The notes under the pieces: generated by a model
Database searches by the model: none
Seen by the model: only the letters and a program-made list of their open reading frames with translations
What the model was told of the DNA's origin: nothing
Made by a program: the position numbers and the translations under genes
Shown: one piece after another, positions 17,240 through 24,974 of the stretch
Layout of the letters: every line of letters begins with the position of its first letter
Numbering within the stretch: the first letter of the stretch is position 1
Origin: CAZHNW01 sp942491575
Lineage (GTDB): Bacteria > Spirochaetota > UBA4802 > UBA5550
Assembly: GCA_942491575.1 (NCBI GenBank)
Contig: CALOBT010000025.1
Location: forward strand, 1,922,001-1,986,000
Length of the DNA stretch: 64,000 nt
Reading direction: 5' to 3'

Positions 17240-17893
17240 ATGGAAAATACTGATCTTTTTAGCAGAGTTAAACTCTACATTGTTGATGATGAACTACTAA
17301 TCTGTGAATCCCTTTCCTACCTGATTGATACTGTAGAAGGTTATAAATCATTAGGATTCGCAACAGATGGAAATACAGCATTAAAAGAAATAGCTCTGAA
17401 AAAACCTGATGTTGTCATTATGGACGTAAAACTGAAAGAGGAGAATGGCATTGATTTGACCGAAATAATTACCCGCAGGATGCCCGGGCTAAAAGTACTA
17501 ATCCTTTCCAGCTACTGCAACACCAGTCTCCTGTCAATGGCGATAAATGCCGGGGCCTCAGGATACACAACGAAAGATATCAGGCTGAACAGCCTGCAGG
17601 AATCGATCGAAAATATCATCAAATCGGAGACCTTTTACATTCATGAACATTACTGCCATCTCTTCGAATCGATTAAAATGAACTATGACTACAATCCCAT
17701 GTCTGCCCTGACACAGCGGGAGATGGAAATAATGAATAATATTGTAAAGGAATTTACAACCCGTGAAATAGCAACCAGACTCGGTATCAGTGAAAAAACA
17801 GTCAGAAATCATAAATCAAACATCATGCAGAAACTTAACCTGAAAAGTGATGCCAGTCTGATAAAGCTGGCCTACTATATGGCTCTCATTTAA
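17240..17893 (+). CDS. NarL/FixJ-family response regulator with LuxR HTH
   Basis: A receiver domain (about residues 9-125) carries IVDDELLI with the acidic pocket, phosphoacceptor Asp in VVIMDVKLKEENG, Ser/Thr in LILSSY and Lys in TTKD. The C-terminal LuxR-type HTH (about 150-217) reads LTQREMEIMNNIVKEFTTRE and IATRLGISEKTVRNHKSNIM. Phosphorylation would be expected to trigger DNA binding. No histidine kinase is adjacent; kinases in this window lie more than 20 kb away. Its 3' end overlaps the end of the convergent cupin gene by 8 nt. Confidence 0.94.
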   Translation: MENTDLFSRVKLYIVDDELLICESLSYLIDTVEGYKSLGFATDGNTALKEIALKKPDVVIMDVKLKEENGIDLTEIITRRMPGLKVLILSSYCNTSLLSMAINAGASGYTTKDIRLNSLQESIENIIKSETFYIHEHYCHLFESIKMNYDYNPMSALTQREMEIMNNIVKEFTTREIATRLGISEKTVRNHKSNIMQKLNLKSDASLIKLAYYMALI

Positions 17894-18386
17894 TACAGAG
17901 CCTCTCAAGAATATCCCGGTGCCGGGGATACCGCCTGAGCATCTCTTCCCTCCCGGCCATCTCAAAATCATCAAAATTGAATCCCGGAGCCACGGTACAC
18001 CCCAGAAGGGAGTACTCTCCGGGACCGGTAACCTCTGCGGCAAACCAGTCTCCCCGGGAAATAACCGCCTGCGGGACTTCACCGGCGGCAATGTCTCCTC
18101 CCAGGGTGAACAGAGTGAGTTCTCCTGCACTGTCTATCGAATAGAGAGAAAGTTGTGTCCCTGCATAAAAATGCCAGATTTCATCGGATTTAAGACGATG
18201 GAAGGCGGAAAATTGATGTTTCGGAAGCATAAAATAAATGGCAGTGGAGGCATTTCTAACGCCGGAGTAAAATTCAGGCAATGCAGTTTCCGGTATCAGG
18301 TCAGAGCTCCGGTAGGTTTCCCGATAGTAGCCGCCTTCGGGATGAGGCAGCAGCTTTAATAAATCTATTAGTTTTTCAACACTCAT
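17886..18386 (-). CDS. DUF985 cupin-domain protein
   Basis: The 166-residue protein matches the DUF985/YML079-like cupin family: PHPEGGYYRETYRS at the N-terminus, STAIYFML, then HRLKSDEIWHFYAGTQL containing the cupin histidine/glutamate pattern, and GEYSLLGCTVAPGFNFDDFE near the C-terminus. These small beta-barrel proteins are related to sugar epimerases, but their substrate is unknown. The ATG at 18386 was preferred to an in-frame TTG 6 nt upstream; neither has a good ribosome binding site. Its stop codon lies inside the last codons of the convergent response regulator. Confidence 0.88.
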   Translation of the reverse strand: MSVEKLIDLLKLLPHPEGGYYRETYRSSDLIPETALPEFYSGVRNASTAIYFMLPKHQFSAFHRLKSDEIWHFYAGTQLSLYSIDSAGELTLFTLGGDIAAGEVPQAVISRGDWFAAEVTGPGEYSLLGCTVAPGFNFDDFEMAGREEMLRRYPRHRDILERLCIK

Positions 18387-18478
18387 TTTCAAATAACAAG
18401 TAACAAGATATAAGTCGGAATGTTACGCTCTCAGGATACTGACGACTTTTCCCTTTCTACTTGCAACCTTAACCTATT

Positions 18479-18877
18479 TCAAATATCCCTGGTTACCTTC
18501 AAGCGGTTGAGTTCGCTTATCTTCCCGATGAGAATCTCATCCGTTTTGGCAAGACGCTGAGCCAGAATACTTACCATCTTGGCTGCAAAGGCGGTATTCT
18601 TTAAAAGAAATATTTTAAGTTGAGCTGCGCTTTCGATACGGACAAGCTTAACAGTCCCCATGGCAGTAGCATTTGCACTGCGGGGTGTATCGTTAAAGAG
18701 TGAGATCTCTCCAAAAAAATCACTTTTTTTCAAAACAGCAACAACAATTTTATTACTACCATCGGTGAGGGTGATCTCCACTTCCCCTTCAAGAATAATA
18801 AACATCCCCTTGTCATTGGCGCCGGCTTCAATTATACGCTCGCCTCTCTGGTAATATGCAATATTACTTCGTGCCAT
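18479..18877 (-). CDS. Single-domain cyclic nucleotide-binding protein
   Basis: The 132 residues form one CNB domain: YQRGERIIEAGANDKGMFII and LEGEVEITLTDG begin the beta roll, and FFGEISLFNDTPRSANATA is the phosphate-binding cassette with the Glu and Arg that contact cyclic AMP or GMP. A short C-terminal helix ends the protein, and there is no HTH or kinase domain. It would therefore bind nucleotide and act on a partner. A membrane class III adenylate cyclase encoded at 34443-35663 is a candidate source of ligand. GGAGG precedes the ATG. Confidence 0.88.
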   Translation of the reverse strand: MARSNIAYYQRGERIIEAGANDKGMFIILEGEVEITLTDGSNKIVVAVLKKSDFFGEISLFNDTPRSANATAMGTVKLVRIESAAQLKIFLLKNTAFAAKMVSILAQRLAKTDEILIGKISELNRLKVTRDI

Positions 18878-19119
18878 ATTTCCTCCATCTTCATTCTATC
18901 CGGGCATTTCTACTACTTCGATGCAACCTTGACAAGAAAATATAATTCTCAAAGCGAAAAAATATTAAGAGTCAGCAAGTCACGCAGGCAGCATCTGATC
19001 ACACCTCACCTCTGTGGAGGAGCTCAAAAACTATCGCCGGGTAAAAAAGTTTTCAACTCTCACCTTTCCGCTTCGTTTAACAGGTAGGAACCAATTTCAG
19101 CAGCACCGGAGCATACAAA

Positions 19120-20649
19120 ATGATGGCAAAAACTATTTCTCTGGCCCTGATGGGGATAGAGGCACATGTCGTTGAGGTGGAAGTTGATATCATCCGCGGA
19201 CTTCCCTCATTTACTATTGTGGGGCTCCCCGATTCCATAATCCGGGAGTCACGCGAACGCATCCGTTCCGCCCTGGAAAACTCCGCCTTTCAGTTTCCTC
19301 CCCACAATTTTACAGTCAATCTGGCTCCTGCCGGATTAAAAAAGCAGGGAGCAAACCTTGATCTTCCCATTGCCGTTGCAATCCTTGCGGCTACGGGACA
19401 GATAGAGACGGACCGCCCCCTTCCCCCAATGGTGGGGGAACTTTCCCTTGACGGCCGTGTTAAAGCCGTCAGGGGGGCCCTTTCCATGGCTATCACACTC
19501 TACCGCCAGGGACACGACTCCATGATAGTTCCCTACGAATGCCGCAATGAGGCGGCAGCCATCAGTGAACTGAAGATATACCCGATAAAAAACATTCAGG
19601 AAGTTATTGATATCCTCACCACTGGAGGAAAACCCCATACAGCGGAAGCAAGGAAGGTGACTTCCCCCATTGAGGCCAATTTTTCCGATATAAAGGGCCA
19701 GGAGACTGCACGGAGGGCCATGGAAATTGCAGCGGCGGGAAACCATAATATCATCCTCTACGGGTCTCCCGGTTCAGGAAAAACGATGCTTGCGCGCAGG
19801 CTTCCGTCCATACTCCCCCCCCTTACCCGAGAGGAATCTATCGAAGCCACGATGATTCACTCCGCAGGGGGCAGACTTCCCCGTGAAGGGAACCTCATTA
19901 CCACACCACCCTTCTCAGCGCCGCACCATACCTCTTCTGATACGGCGCTGGTGGGGGGAGGACAGATTCCCTCCGTGGGGGAAGTTTCATATACACACAA
20001 TGGTGTTCTTTTCCTCGATGAGCTTGTAGAATTTAAAAACAATGTAATTCAGGCGCTTCGACAGCCCCTTGAAGACAGGGAGGTCACCATTTCCAGGGCG
20101 AGTGGGACCTCGATCTTCCCCGCCGATTTTATGCTGGTTGCTGCATCCAATCCCTGCGGCTGCGGGTATCTCTTTGACAATGATATTCCCTGCACCTGCA
20201 ATCCCGGACAGATTAAAAAATATTTTCAAAAAATTTCAGGGCCTATTTCAGATAGAATTGATATGGATATCCTGGTAAACAGGGTGCCTCCGGAAGACCT
20301 GACAGGGATGTCGCCGTCTGAAGATTCCGCTTCGATCCGAAACCGCGTCTCCCGGGCCCGGGAAATTCAAAATTTACGTTTTTCCCGCAGTACCACGCGC
20401 TGCAACGGGAATATGACTTCCGCGGAGGTGAGAAAACACTGCGGCTTGACAGAAGGAACAGAAACCCTCCTGAGGGGCATCATAAGGAGGTTAAACCTTA
20501 CGGCACGCTCTTATGATAAAATTTTAAAGGTGAGCCGCACCATTGCAGATCTTGAAGACAGGAGTGAAATCGAAAAACATCATATAATGGAGGCGGTTTC
20601 CTATAAAAATATTCAAAAAAACTATATGAACTATATTGGGGTGTTGTAA
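19120..20649 (+). CDS. comM: YifB/ComM-family Mg chelatase-like AAA ATPase
   Basis: ComM is a hexameric helicase that promotes branch migration during natural transformation; in many bacteria the same family is called YifB. The 509 residues hold an N-terminal Lon-like domain (AHVVEVEVDIIRGLPSFTIV), an AAA module with Walker A GSPGSGKTMLA near residue 215 and Walker B VLFLDELVEF near 302. A zinc-like cysteine cluster CGCGYLFDNDIPCTC lies near 347-361, and a C-terminal helical domain follows. GGAG precedes the tandem ATG ATG start. The gene stands alone. A competence role is inferred from the family. Confidence 0.93.
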   Translation: MMAKTISLALMGIEAHVVEVEVDIIRGLPSFTIVGLPDSIIRESRERIRSALENSAFQFPPHNFTVNLAPAGLKKQGANLDLPIAVAILAATGQIETDRPLPPMVGELSLDGRVKAVRGALSMAITLYRQGHDSMIVPYECRNEAAAISELKIYPIKNIQEVIDILTTGGKPHTAEARKVTSPIEANFSDIKGQETARRAMEIAAAGNHNIILYGSPGSGKTMLARRLPSILPPLTREESIEATMIHSAGGRLPREGNLITTPPFSAPHHTSSDTALVGGGQIPSVGEVSYTHNGVLFLDELVEFKNNVIQALRQPLEDREVTISRASGTSIFPADFMLVAASNPCGCGYLFDNDIPCTCNPGQIKKYFQKISGPISDRIDMDILVNRVPPEDLTGMSPSEDSASIRNRVSRAREIQNLRFSRSTTRCNGNMTSAEVRKHCGLTEGTETLLRGIIRRLNLTARSYDKILKVSRTIADLEDRSEIEKHHIMEAVSYKNIQKNYMNYIGVL

Positions 20650-20866
20650 ATATGCAACACTGTTATTAATTGAGACGAATTATCAGCGGGTTTACCAAAA
20701 ACTAATCAAAAAAAAGAGTTTTATTGGCCTTCGTGTCACTTATTATCAACCCAGATAAAAATAATCATCGTCAAAAAACCTCTTTCTTAGTATTTTAGTA
20801 ATAATTTTTGATATTTTTCATGGATTCTGCGGGATTTTACAAAAAATTTTACCTTGTTTTTCATTT

Positions 20867-20882
20867 TGGCACGGATAGTGCT
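20867..20882 (+). promoter_or_regulatory. Sigma-54-type -24/-12 promoter
   Basis: TGGCACGGATAGTGCT matches the sigma-54 consensus TGGCACG-N4-TTGCW at all positions except one (G for T at the -13 side). The invariant GG and GC are 10 bp apart. It lies 61 nt before the ATG of the 69-residue gene. The nearby TATAAT at 20884-20889 has no -35 at a proper distance, so sigma-54 is the better reading. The rest of 20650-20866 is AT-rich with no recognised gene. Confidence 0.65.
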
Positions 20883-20943
20883 TTATAATAATACTATTCC
20901 GTTATTCCAATGGAAATAACACCCGATTTTTTGGAGGCCCAAA

Positions 20944-21153
20944 ATGAATAAAATGAACAATCCTTACATCAAAGTAGCCGATGAGCAGATGAATCTCGAT
21001 GAATTTCTACTTAAATTAAGAAATTATGATCTGGAACTCAGCAGAAATGAAATTCTTGACGTAATCGAAGCTGCAGAAAAAATAAATCCACATGATGCAA
21101 CTACCATTATCGAAACAGTTAAAGAAACCTATCGCATCAATATGGCATTATAA
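20944..21153 (+). CDS. Hypothetical protein, 69 residues, likely sigma-54 controlled
   Basis: A strong GGAGG site lies 5 nt before the ATG. The protein (MNKMNNPYIKVADEQMNLDE start) is acidic, soluble and predicted helical, with no signal peptide, cysteine or recognised domain. LSRNEILDVIEAAEKINPHD forms a probable helix pair. It is monocistronic: a hairpin follows 25 nt after the stop codon and the next gene is convergent. A nearly consensus sigma-54 promoter upstream suggests regulated, perhaps abundant expression. Function is unknown. Confidence 0.75.
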   Translation: MNKMNNPYIKVADEQMNLDEFLLKLRNYDLELSRNEILDVIEAAEKINPHDATTIIETVKETYRINMAL

Positions 21154-21177
21154 AACCCCTACTATTATACCTGAAAT

Positions 21178-21200
21178 CAGGGGCCCAGAAGAGGGCCCTG
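21178..21200. terminator. Hairpin between convergent 69-residue gene and ABC ATPase
   Basis: CAGGGGCCC (21178-21186) pairs with GGGCCCTG (21193-21200), an 8-bp stem with one bulge and a short loop. It ends directly at the stop codon of the minus-strand ABC gene. A T-rich stretch follows about 9 nt later on the plus strand. It probably terminates the plus-strand small gene. Confidence 0.5.
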
Positions 21201-22160
21201 CTACGCTTTTATACAGCGGACCAGATGTTTCTGGTCCTTTTCTGTCATTAATACAGGAGCGGCATTACATTCATCCGATGCGTGGGGGCATCGGGGTGCA
21301 AACACACAACCACGGGGAGGGTCCAGAATCATCGGTACTGTTCCCGGAATAGTTTTCAGCATCCCTCCCTTATGCCCGATACGTGGAATAGATTCAAAGA
21401 GGCCAACGGTATAGGGATGCAGTGGATTATTAAAAATGGCCTTTGTCTCCCCGTACTCGACTATCTCACCTGCATACATTATGGCAATCGAATCTGCTAT
21501 ATTCGCTACTATGCCGAGATCATGCGAGATCAGGATCATCGACATATCCCTCTTCTCCTGCAATGTTACCAGAAGATCGAGTATCTGTGCCTGAATTGTT
21601 ACGTCTAGTGCCGTTGTAGGTTCATCGGCAATCAAAACTGAGGGATCGGCTCCGAGGGCCATGGCAATCATTGCACGCTGCCGCATACCTCCGGAAAATT
21701 CATGAGGATATGAATCAAACCTTGCAGCGGCATCCGGTATCCCCACCATGGATAGAAGTTCCACTGCCCATTCTTTTCCTTCTTTTTTTTCAACATTTCG
21801 GTGAAGCATAATCCCCTCTGTCACCTGTCTGCCAATTGTAAAAACAGGATTGAGGGAAGACATCGGCTCCTGAAAGATCATGGAAATATCGCCGCCCCGA
21901 ATACTTCTCATTTCGTCTTCACTGTACTTCATCAGGTCACTCCCCTGATAAAATACCGATCCCGAATCGATCTGTCCGGGACTGTTGATCAGGCGCAGCA
22001 GCGAAAAGGCTGTGACGGACTTACCACAACCGGATTCTCCCACAATTCCGAGGGCATCTCCCTTTTGGAGAGGAAAAGAAACATCGCGAACTGCCCTCAA
22101 ACGTCCTTCGGAAAGATTAAACGAGACATTGAGATCTTTTACTTCCAGGATATTATTCAT
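21201..22160 (-). CDS. Dipeptide/oligopeptide ABC transporter ATP-binding protein (DppD/OppD)
   Basis: The 319-residue protein is a peptide-importer ATPase: Walker A GESGCGKSV, Q-loop MIFQEPMSSLNP, signature FSGGMRQRAMIA, Walker B SVLIADEPTTALDVT and H-loop ILISHDLG. The C-terminal extension HPYTVGLFESIPR, then PRGCVFAPRCPHASDEC is diagnostic of OppD/DppD. Normally it works with OppF, two permeases and a binding protein, but none is adjacent, so it is an orphan here or the others lie elsewhere. It follows a 92-residue hypothetical gene by 11 nt. Confidence 0.93.
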   Translation of the reverse strand: MNNILEVKDLNVSFNLSEGRLRAVRDVSFPLQKGDALGIVGESGCGKSVTAFSLLRLINSPGQIDSGSVFYQGSDLMKYSEDEMRSIRGGDISMIFQEPMSSLNPVFTIGRQVTEGIMLHRNVEKKEGKEWAVELLSMVGIPDAAARFDSYPHEFSGGMRQRAMIAMALGADPSVLIADEPTTALDVTIQAQILDLLVTLQEKRDMSMILISHDLGIVANIADSIAIMYAGEIVEYGETKAIFNNPLHPYTVGLFESIPRIGHKGGMLKTIPGTVPMILDPPRGCVFAPRCPHASDECNAAPVLMTEKDQKHLVRCIKA

Positions 22161-22171
22161 GAATGCTTCCG

Positions 22172-22450
22172 TCAGGTAATATTCCTGTCAATGCGTTCGA
22201 CTTCAAAACCCTTTTCTGTAAGCTGTTGATAAACCCCATTGAGGTCAGCATCCGAGATGGTCATTTTATAAATAGTTCCCTTCTGATAACTGAGAAGCTC
22301 AAGCCTTTTGACATGTACAATTTCCAAAACTGACTGATCCACCTGCTCGGCACGTCTTTCATTTGTCTCAGCAAAGGCTATCTTCTTTATTCCAAGAGAC
22401 ATCATTTCATCAATATATGAATCAAGATCATTGAATTGCTTTTCACTCAT
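22172..22450 (-). CDS. Hypothetical protein, 92 residues
   Basis: A small soluble protein starting MSEKQFNDLDSYIDEMMSLG, with mixed alpha/beta pattern and no signal peptide or metal motif. The C-terminal half (KGTIYKMTISDADLNGVYQQ, then LTEKGFEVERI) looks like a ferredoxin-like alpha/beta unit. The gene lies 12 nt after a metallophosphoesterase and 11 nt before the ABC ATPase, so the three probably form one operon. The family is not recognised. Tight spacing on both sides supports it being real. Confidence 0.65.
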   Translation of the reverse strand: MSEKQFNDLDSYIDEMMSLGIKKIAFAETNERRAEQVDQSVLEIVHVKRLELLSYQKGTIYKMTISDADLNGVYQQLTEKGFEVERIDRNIT

Positions 22451-22462
22451 TTTACGAATCCG

Positions 22463-23296
22463 TTACTTAAAATCAAATTTAATCTGTTTCTCAACAATGC
22501 TGCACACCTTACCATCAAAGTCAACAATATAAAACTGGTTAAATTTCCGATACCGCTCTTCCATGTGATATCCGCCGCAACCGGTTACGGCATAAAGTAT
22601 TCCGTCTTTTTCCATATGGAAATACCGCCGGGGAGTCCCGGAAAAACAGGCCTTCACCCCGTATTTTTTTAAAAGCCGGTGAAGATCCGGGTTCACGTCC
22701 GGCACCTGACTCCTTGACCACTGCAGGGGTACTGAAAACCACGGGGCATGTGTTATGACAAAAACCGCAGAGGAATTTTTGCATGTCTCCAGGCGTCGCT
22801 CCAGTTCCGCCAGATATTTCTTCATTTTCTTCGGAGAGTGCTCACGTCGATCGAGTACTACGAAGGAGAGATTGCCATAGTGAACCACATAACTGCCCCC
22901 CCTGGCACTAAAGGCTGCAAAGAGTTTATCGCTATTATTGTAGAGATCCTTTTCCCCCAGAAGGGGATAAAAGATAGCTGTCAGGGAAGTCAGGACCTTT
23001 TTGATTTCCCGGTACTGTTTAATCATGTCCCGCTTATTAATACCCATCCAGTCCATGCCGCCGTGAACCATATTTCCGGTGTGAAAAAGAATCAGTGGAT
23101 TTTCTGCATTGATGGCAGAGACAGCCTGGCTGAGCAGAGAAAAGCTGAATGAAAAGGGCGATTCAGGATATGTATTGCCAATCAGGGCAAATTTCAGGGG
23201 AATAGGGGCTGGCTTTTCCCGCAGACTCCCTGTGCAGGTTCCCGCGGAAACAATAATAATGCAAACAAATATGAATGCGAGATGCTTTTTCGTCAA
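22463..23296 (-). CDS. Exported calcineurin-like metallophosphoesterase
   Basis: The core shows FALIGNTY, LFHTGNMVHGGMD, HAPWFSV and a late GCGGYH, which follow the order of calcineurin-like phosphoesterase motifs (D-x-H, GDx2D, GNH[DE], H, GHxH). Several metal ligands are substituted (GN for GD; GEKD for GNHE), so activity may be altered or lost. The TTG at 23296 has AAAGGAG 5 nt upstream and is followed at once by a hydrophobic signal (KKHLAFIFVCIIIVSAGTC), so it was preferred. ATGs at 23311 and 23335 are alternatives. The frame extends further upstream, but into a GC-rich repeat. The mature protein would be periplasmic or lipid-anchored. Confidence 0.7.
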   Translation of the reverse strand: MTKKHLAFIFVCIIIVSAGTCTGSLREKPAPIPLKFALIGNTYPESPFSFSFSLLSQAVSAINAENPLILFHTGNMVHGGMDWMGINKRDMIKQYREIKKVLTSLTAIFYPLLGEKDLYNNSDKLFAAFSARGGSYVVHYGNLSFVVLDRREHSPKKMKKYLAELERRLETCKNSSAVFVITHAPWFSVPLQWSRSQVPDVNPDLHRLLKKYGVKACFSGTPRRYFHMEKDGILYAVTGCGGYHMEERYRKFNQFYIVDFDGKVCSIVEKQIKFDFK

Positions 23297-23352
23297 CACC
23301 GCTCCTTTCATTCCCTTTTTTATAAATTTATCCATGCTATAAGAGTGACTCA

Positions 23353-23465
23353 AATTCCTCCCCCTCGACGGGGGCGGACAGGAGGGAGTGACAGAGGCAT
23401 TGCTTTTCACAAAAACTATAAATCACACTCCCCTAACCCCTCCCATCAAGGGAGGGGGATATTAA
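23353..23465. repeat. Pair of GC-rich hairpins in inverted orientation, MITE-like
   Basis: Near 23356-23383 the sequence CTCCCCCTCGACGGGGGCGG is followed by ACAGGAGGGAGTG; read in reverse complement it begins CACTCCCTCCTGTCCGCCCC. Near 23427-23460 a similar block, CACTCCCCTAACCCCTCCCA, is followed by TCAAGGGAGGGGGATAT. The two blocks point in opposite directions around an AT-rich centre of about 45 bp, so the whole resembles a short inverted-repeat element. It lies between the glyA end and the phosphoesterase start. Confidence 0.45.
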
Positions 23466-23495
23466 CTTCAAGAAATCCCGTCTATAATATTTTTT

Positions 23496-24752
23496 CTATA
23501 TAAATCTCAAAAAGTCAGTAGGAAATTTCTGACAGAGCTCGGCAACTTCCCCTTTAACCTTCTTTAAAACTGAATCATCAGCCATATTTTCTATCACGTC
23601 GGCGATGAGATTTGCAGTCTTCTTAAATTCATCTTCAGCAAAACCCCTGGTTGTCAGTGCGGGGCTTCCGAGACGAATACCACTGGTAACAAAGGGCGAT
23701 TTATCATCAAAGGGGACACCATTCTTGTTGCAGGTGATTCCAGCTTCGTCGAGACGATTCGCAACTTCCTTTCCCGTGAGGTCTTTATTTCGGAGATCCA
23801 CCAGCATCAGATGATTATCTGTACCGTCAGAGGTTATCTTCAGGCCCCGGCTCATCAGTGTTTCCGCCATCACCTTTGCATTTTTCAACACCTGTTTCTG
23901 ATAATCCTTAAATTCAGGCTGCAGGGCTTCGCCGAAGGCTACCGCCTTTGATGCTATGGAATGCATCTGGGGGCCACCCTGAATACCGGGAAACATGCCC
24001 CGGTTCAGATCTTTTTCATATTCATTTTTTGCGAGGATTACACCGCCCCTGGGGCCGCGGAGGGTTTTATGTGTTGTCATGGTAACATAGTCGGATACTT
24101 CAACCGGAGAAGGATGCTCTCCCACTGCAACAAGACCTGCGATGTGCGCAATATCTGCCATCAGTTTTGCCCCGACGGCATCGGCAATTTCCTTAAATTT
24201 ATCAAAATCAAGCAAACGGGGATATGCGGAGGCACCGGCAATAATCAGCTTCGGCTTATGTTCCTTTGCAAGCTTCATTACCTCATCATAATCAATGACA
24301 TTGGTATCTTCCGTTACACCGTAACTGACTACATTATGAAACAAGCCGGAGTAGTTAACGGGTGAACCGTGTGAGAGATGGCCTCCGTGTGCCAGGTCCA
24401 TACCCATGAAGGTGTCCCCCGGTTTTATTACTGACATCATTACCGCCATATTGGCCTGGGCGCCGCTGTGTGCCTGAACATTGGCATACTCAGCACCAAA
24501 AATTTCCTTTATGCGGTCTATTGCCAGAGATTCAACGGCATCGACGGGCCCGCATCCCTGGTAATATCGTTTCCCGGGGTACCCTTCGGCATATTTATTG
24601 GACATTGTACATGAAGATGCTTCCAGTACTGCACGGGAAGTATAGTTTTCGGAGGCTATCAGAATCAGACTATCTTCCTGACGCTTATTTTCCTGTTGAA
24701 TGATATCGTAGACTTGTGAATCAGTATTCTGCAGTGACAGTTTATCGGTCAT
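23496..24752 (-). CDS. glyA: Serine hydroxymethyltransferase
   Basis: GlyA converts serine and tetrahydrofolate to glycine and 5,10-methylene-THF using PLP. The 418 residues begin MTDKLSLQNTDSQVYDIIQQ, with LILIASENYTSRAVLEA and NKYAEGYPGKRYYQGC (cofactor and dimer contacts). TTHKTLRGPRGG carries the PLP lysine near residue 230. The open frame continues about 200 codons upstream, but that part is simply antisense to mazG. The ATG at 24752 has AAGGAG 8-10 nt upstream and gives the normal N-terminus. A sigma-70 promoter lies at 24876-24904. Confidence 0.96.
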   Translation of the reverse strand: MTDKLSLQNTDSQVYDIIQQENKRQEDSLILIASENYTSRAVLEASSCTMSNKYAEGYPGKRYYQGCGPVDAVESLAIDRIKEIFGAEYANVQAHSGAQANMAVMMSVIKPGDTFMGMDLAHGGHLSHGSPVNYSGLFHNVVSYGVTEDTNVIDYDEVMKLAKEHKPKLIIAGASAYPRLLDFDKFKEIADAVGAKLMADIAHIAGLVAVGEHPSPVEVSDYVTMTTHKTLRGPRGGVILAKNEYEKDLNRGMFPGIQGGPQMHSIASKAVAFGEALQPEFKDYQKQVLKNAKVMAETLMSRGLKITSDGTDNHLMLVDLRNKDLTGKEVANRLDEAGITCNKNGVPFDDKSPFVTSGIRLGSPALTTRGFAEDEFKKTANLIADVIENMADDSVLKKVKGEVAELCQKFPTDFLRFI

Positions 24753-24875
24753 AGCATTTTCTCCTTCTCGTAAAGTAGTGAAGCATTCTTCCGGTGTGAT
24801 CCCGACATAATAGGGAATATTAACTGATGAAAAACAGGTACACCATGCCGAGACTTCTCTGCTTGTCAATAAATA

Positions 24876-24904
24876 ATCGTATTTTTTAACTTTATCCTTG
24901 TCAA
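24876..24904 (-). promoter_or_regulatory. Sigma-70 promoter of glyA
   Basis: On the minus strand TTGACA (24899-24904) is separated by 17 bp from TACGAT (24876-24881). The predicted transcript begins about 115 nt before the glyA ATG. The palindrome at 24915-24960 ends only 11 bp upstream of the -35 box and might be a binding site that affects this promoter. Confidence 0.6.
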
Positions 24905-24914
24905 TGAGGAGACG

Positions 24915-24960
24915 CGCATATATGAAGGCGCGAAAGCGCTTTCGCGCCTTCATATATGCG
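24915..24960. repeat. Perfect 46-bp palindrome, GAAGGCG copy B
   Basis: Bases 24915-24937 and 24938-24960 are exact reverse complements with no loop. The core GAAGGCGCGAAAGC/GCTTTCGCGCCTTC (28 bp) is identical to copy C at 25769-25804. The outer arms (CGCATATAT) are unique to this copy. It ends 14 nt before the mazG ATG, directly upstream of its AAAAGGA ribosome binding site, and lies between divergent glyA and mazG, so it cannot be a 3' terminator for either gene. Confidence 0.9.
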
Positions 24961-24974
24961 AAAAGGATAAACCT

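Noticed and set aside
20866..20889. Sigma-70 promoter using TTGGCA and TATAAT
   Set aside because: Spacing is only 12 bp; the sigma-54 reading fits much better.
24753..24875. Glycine riboswitch in the glyA leader
   Set aside because: The leader is about 115 nt and shows no recognisable tandem aptamer core.
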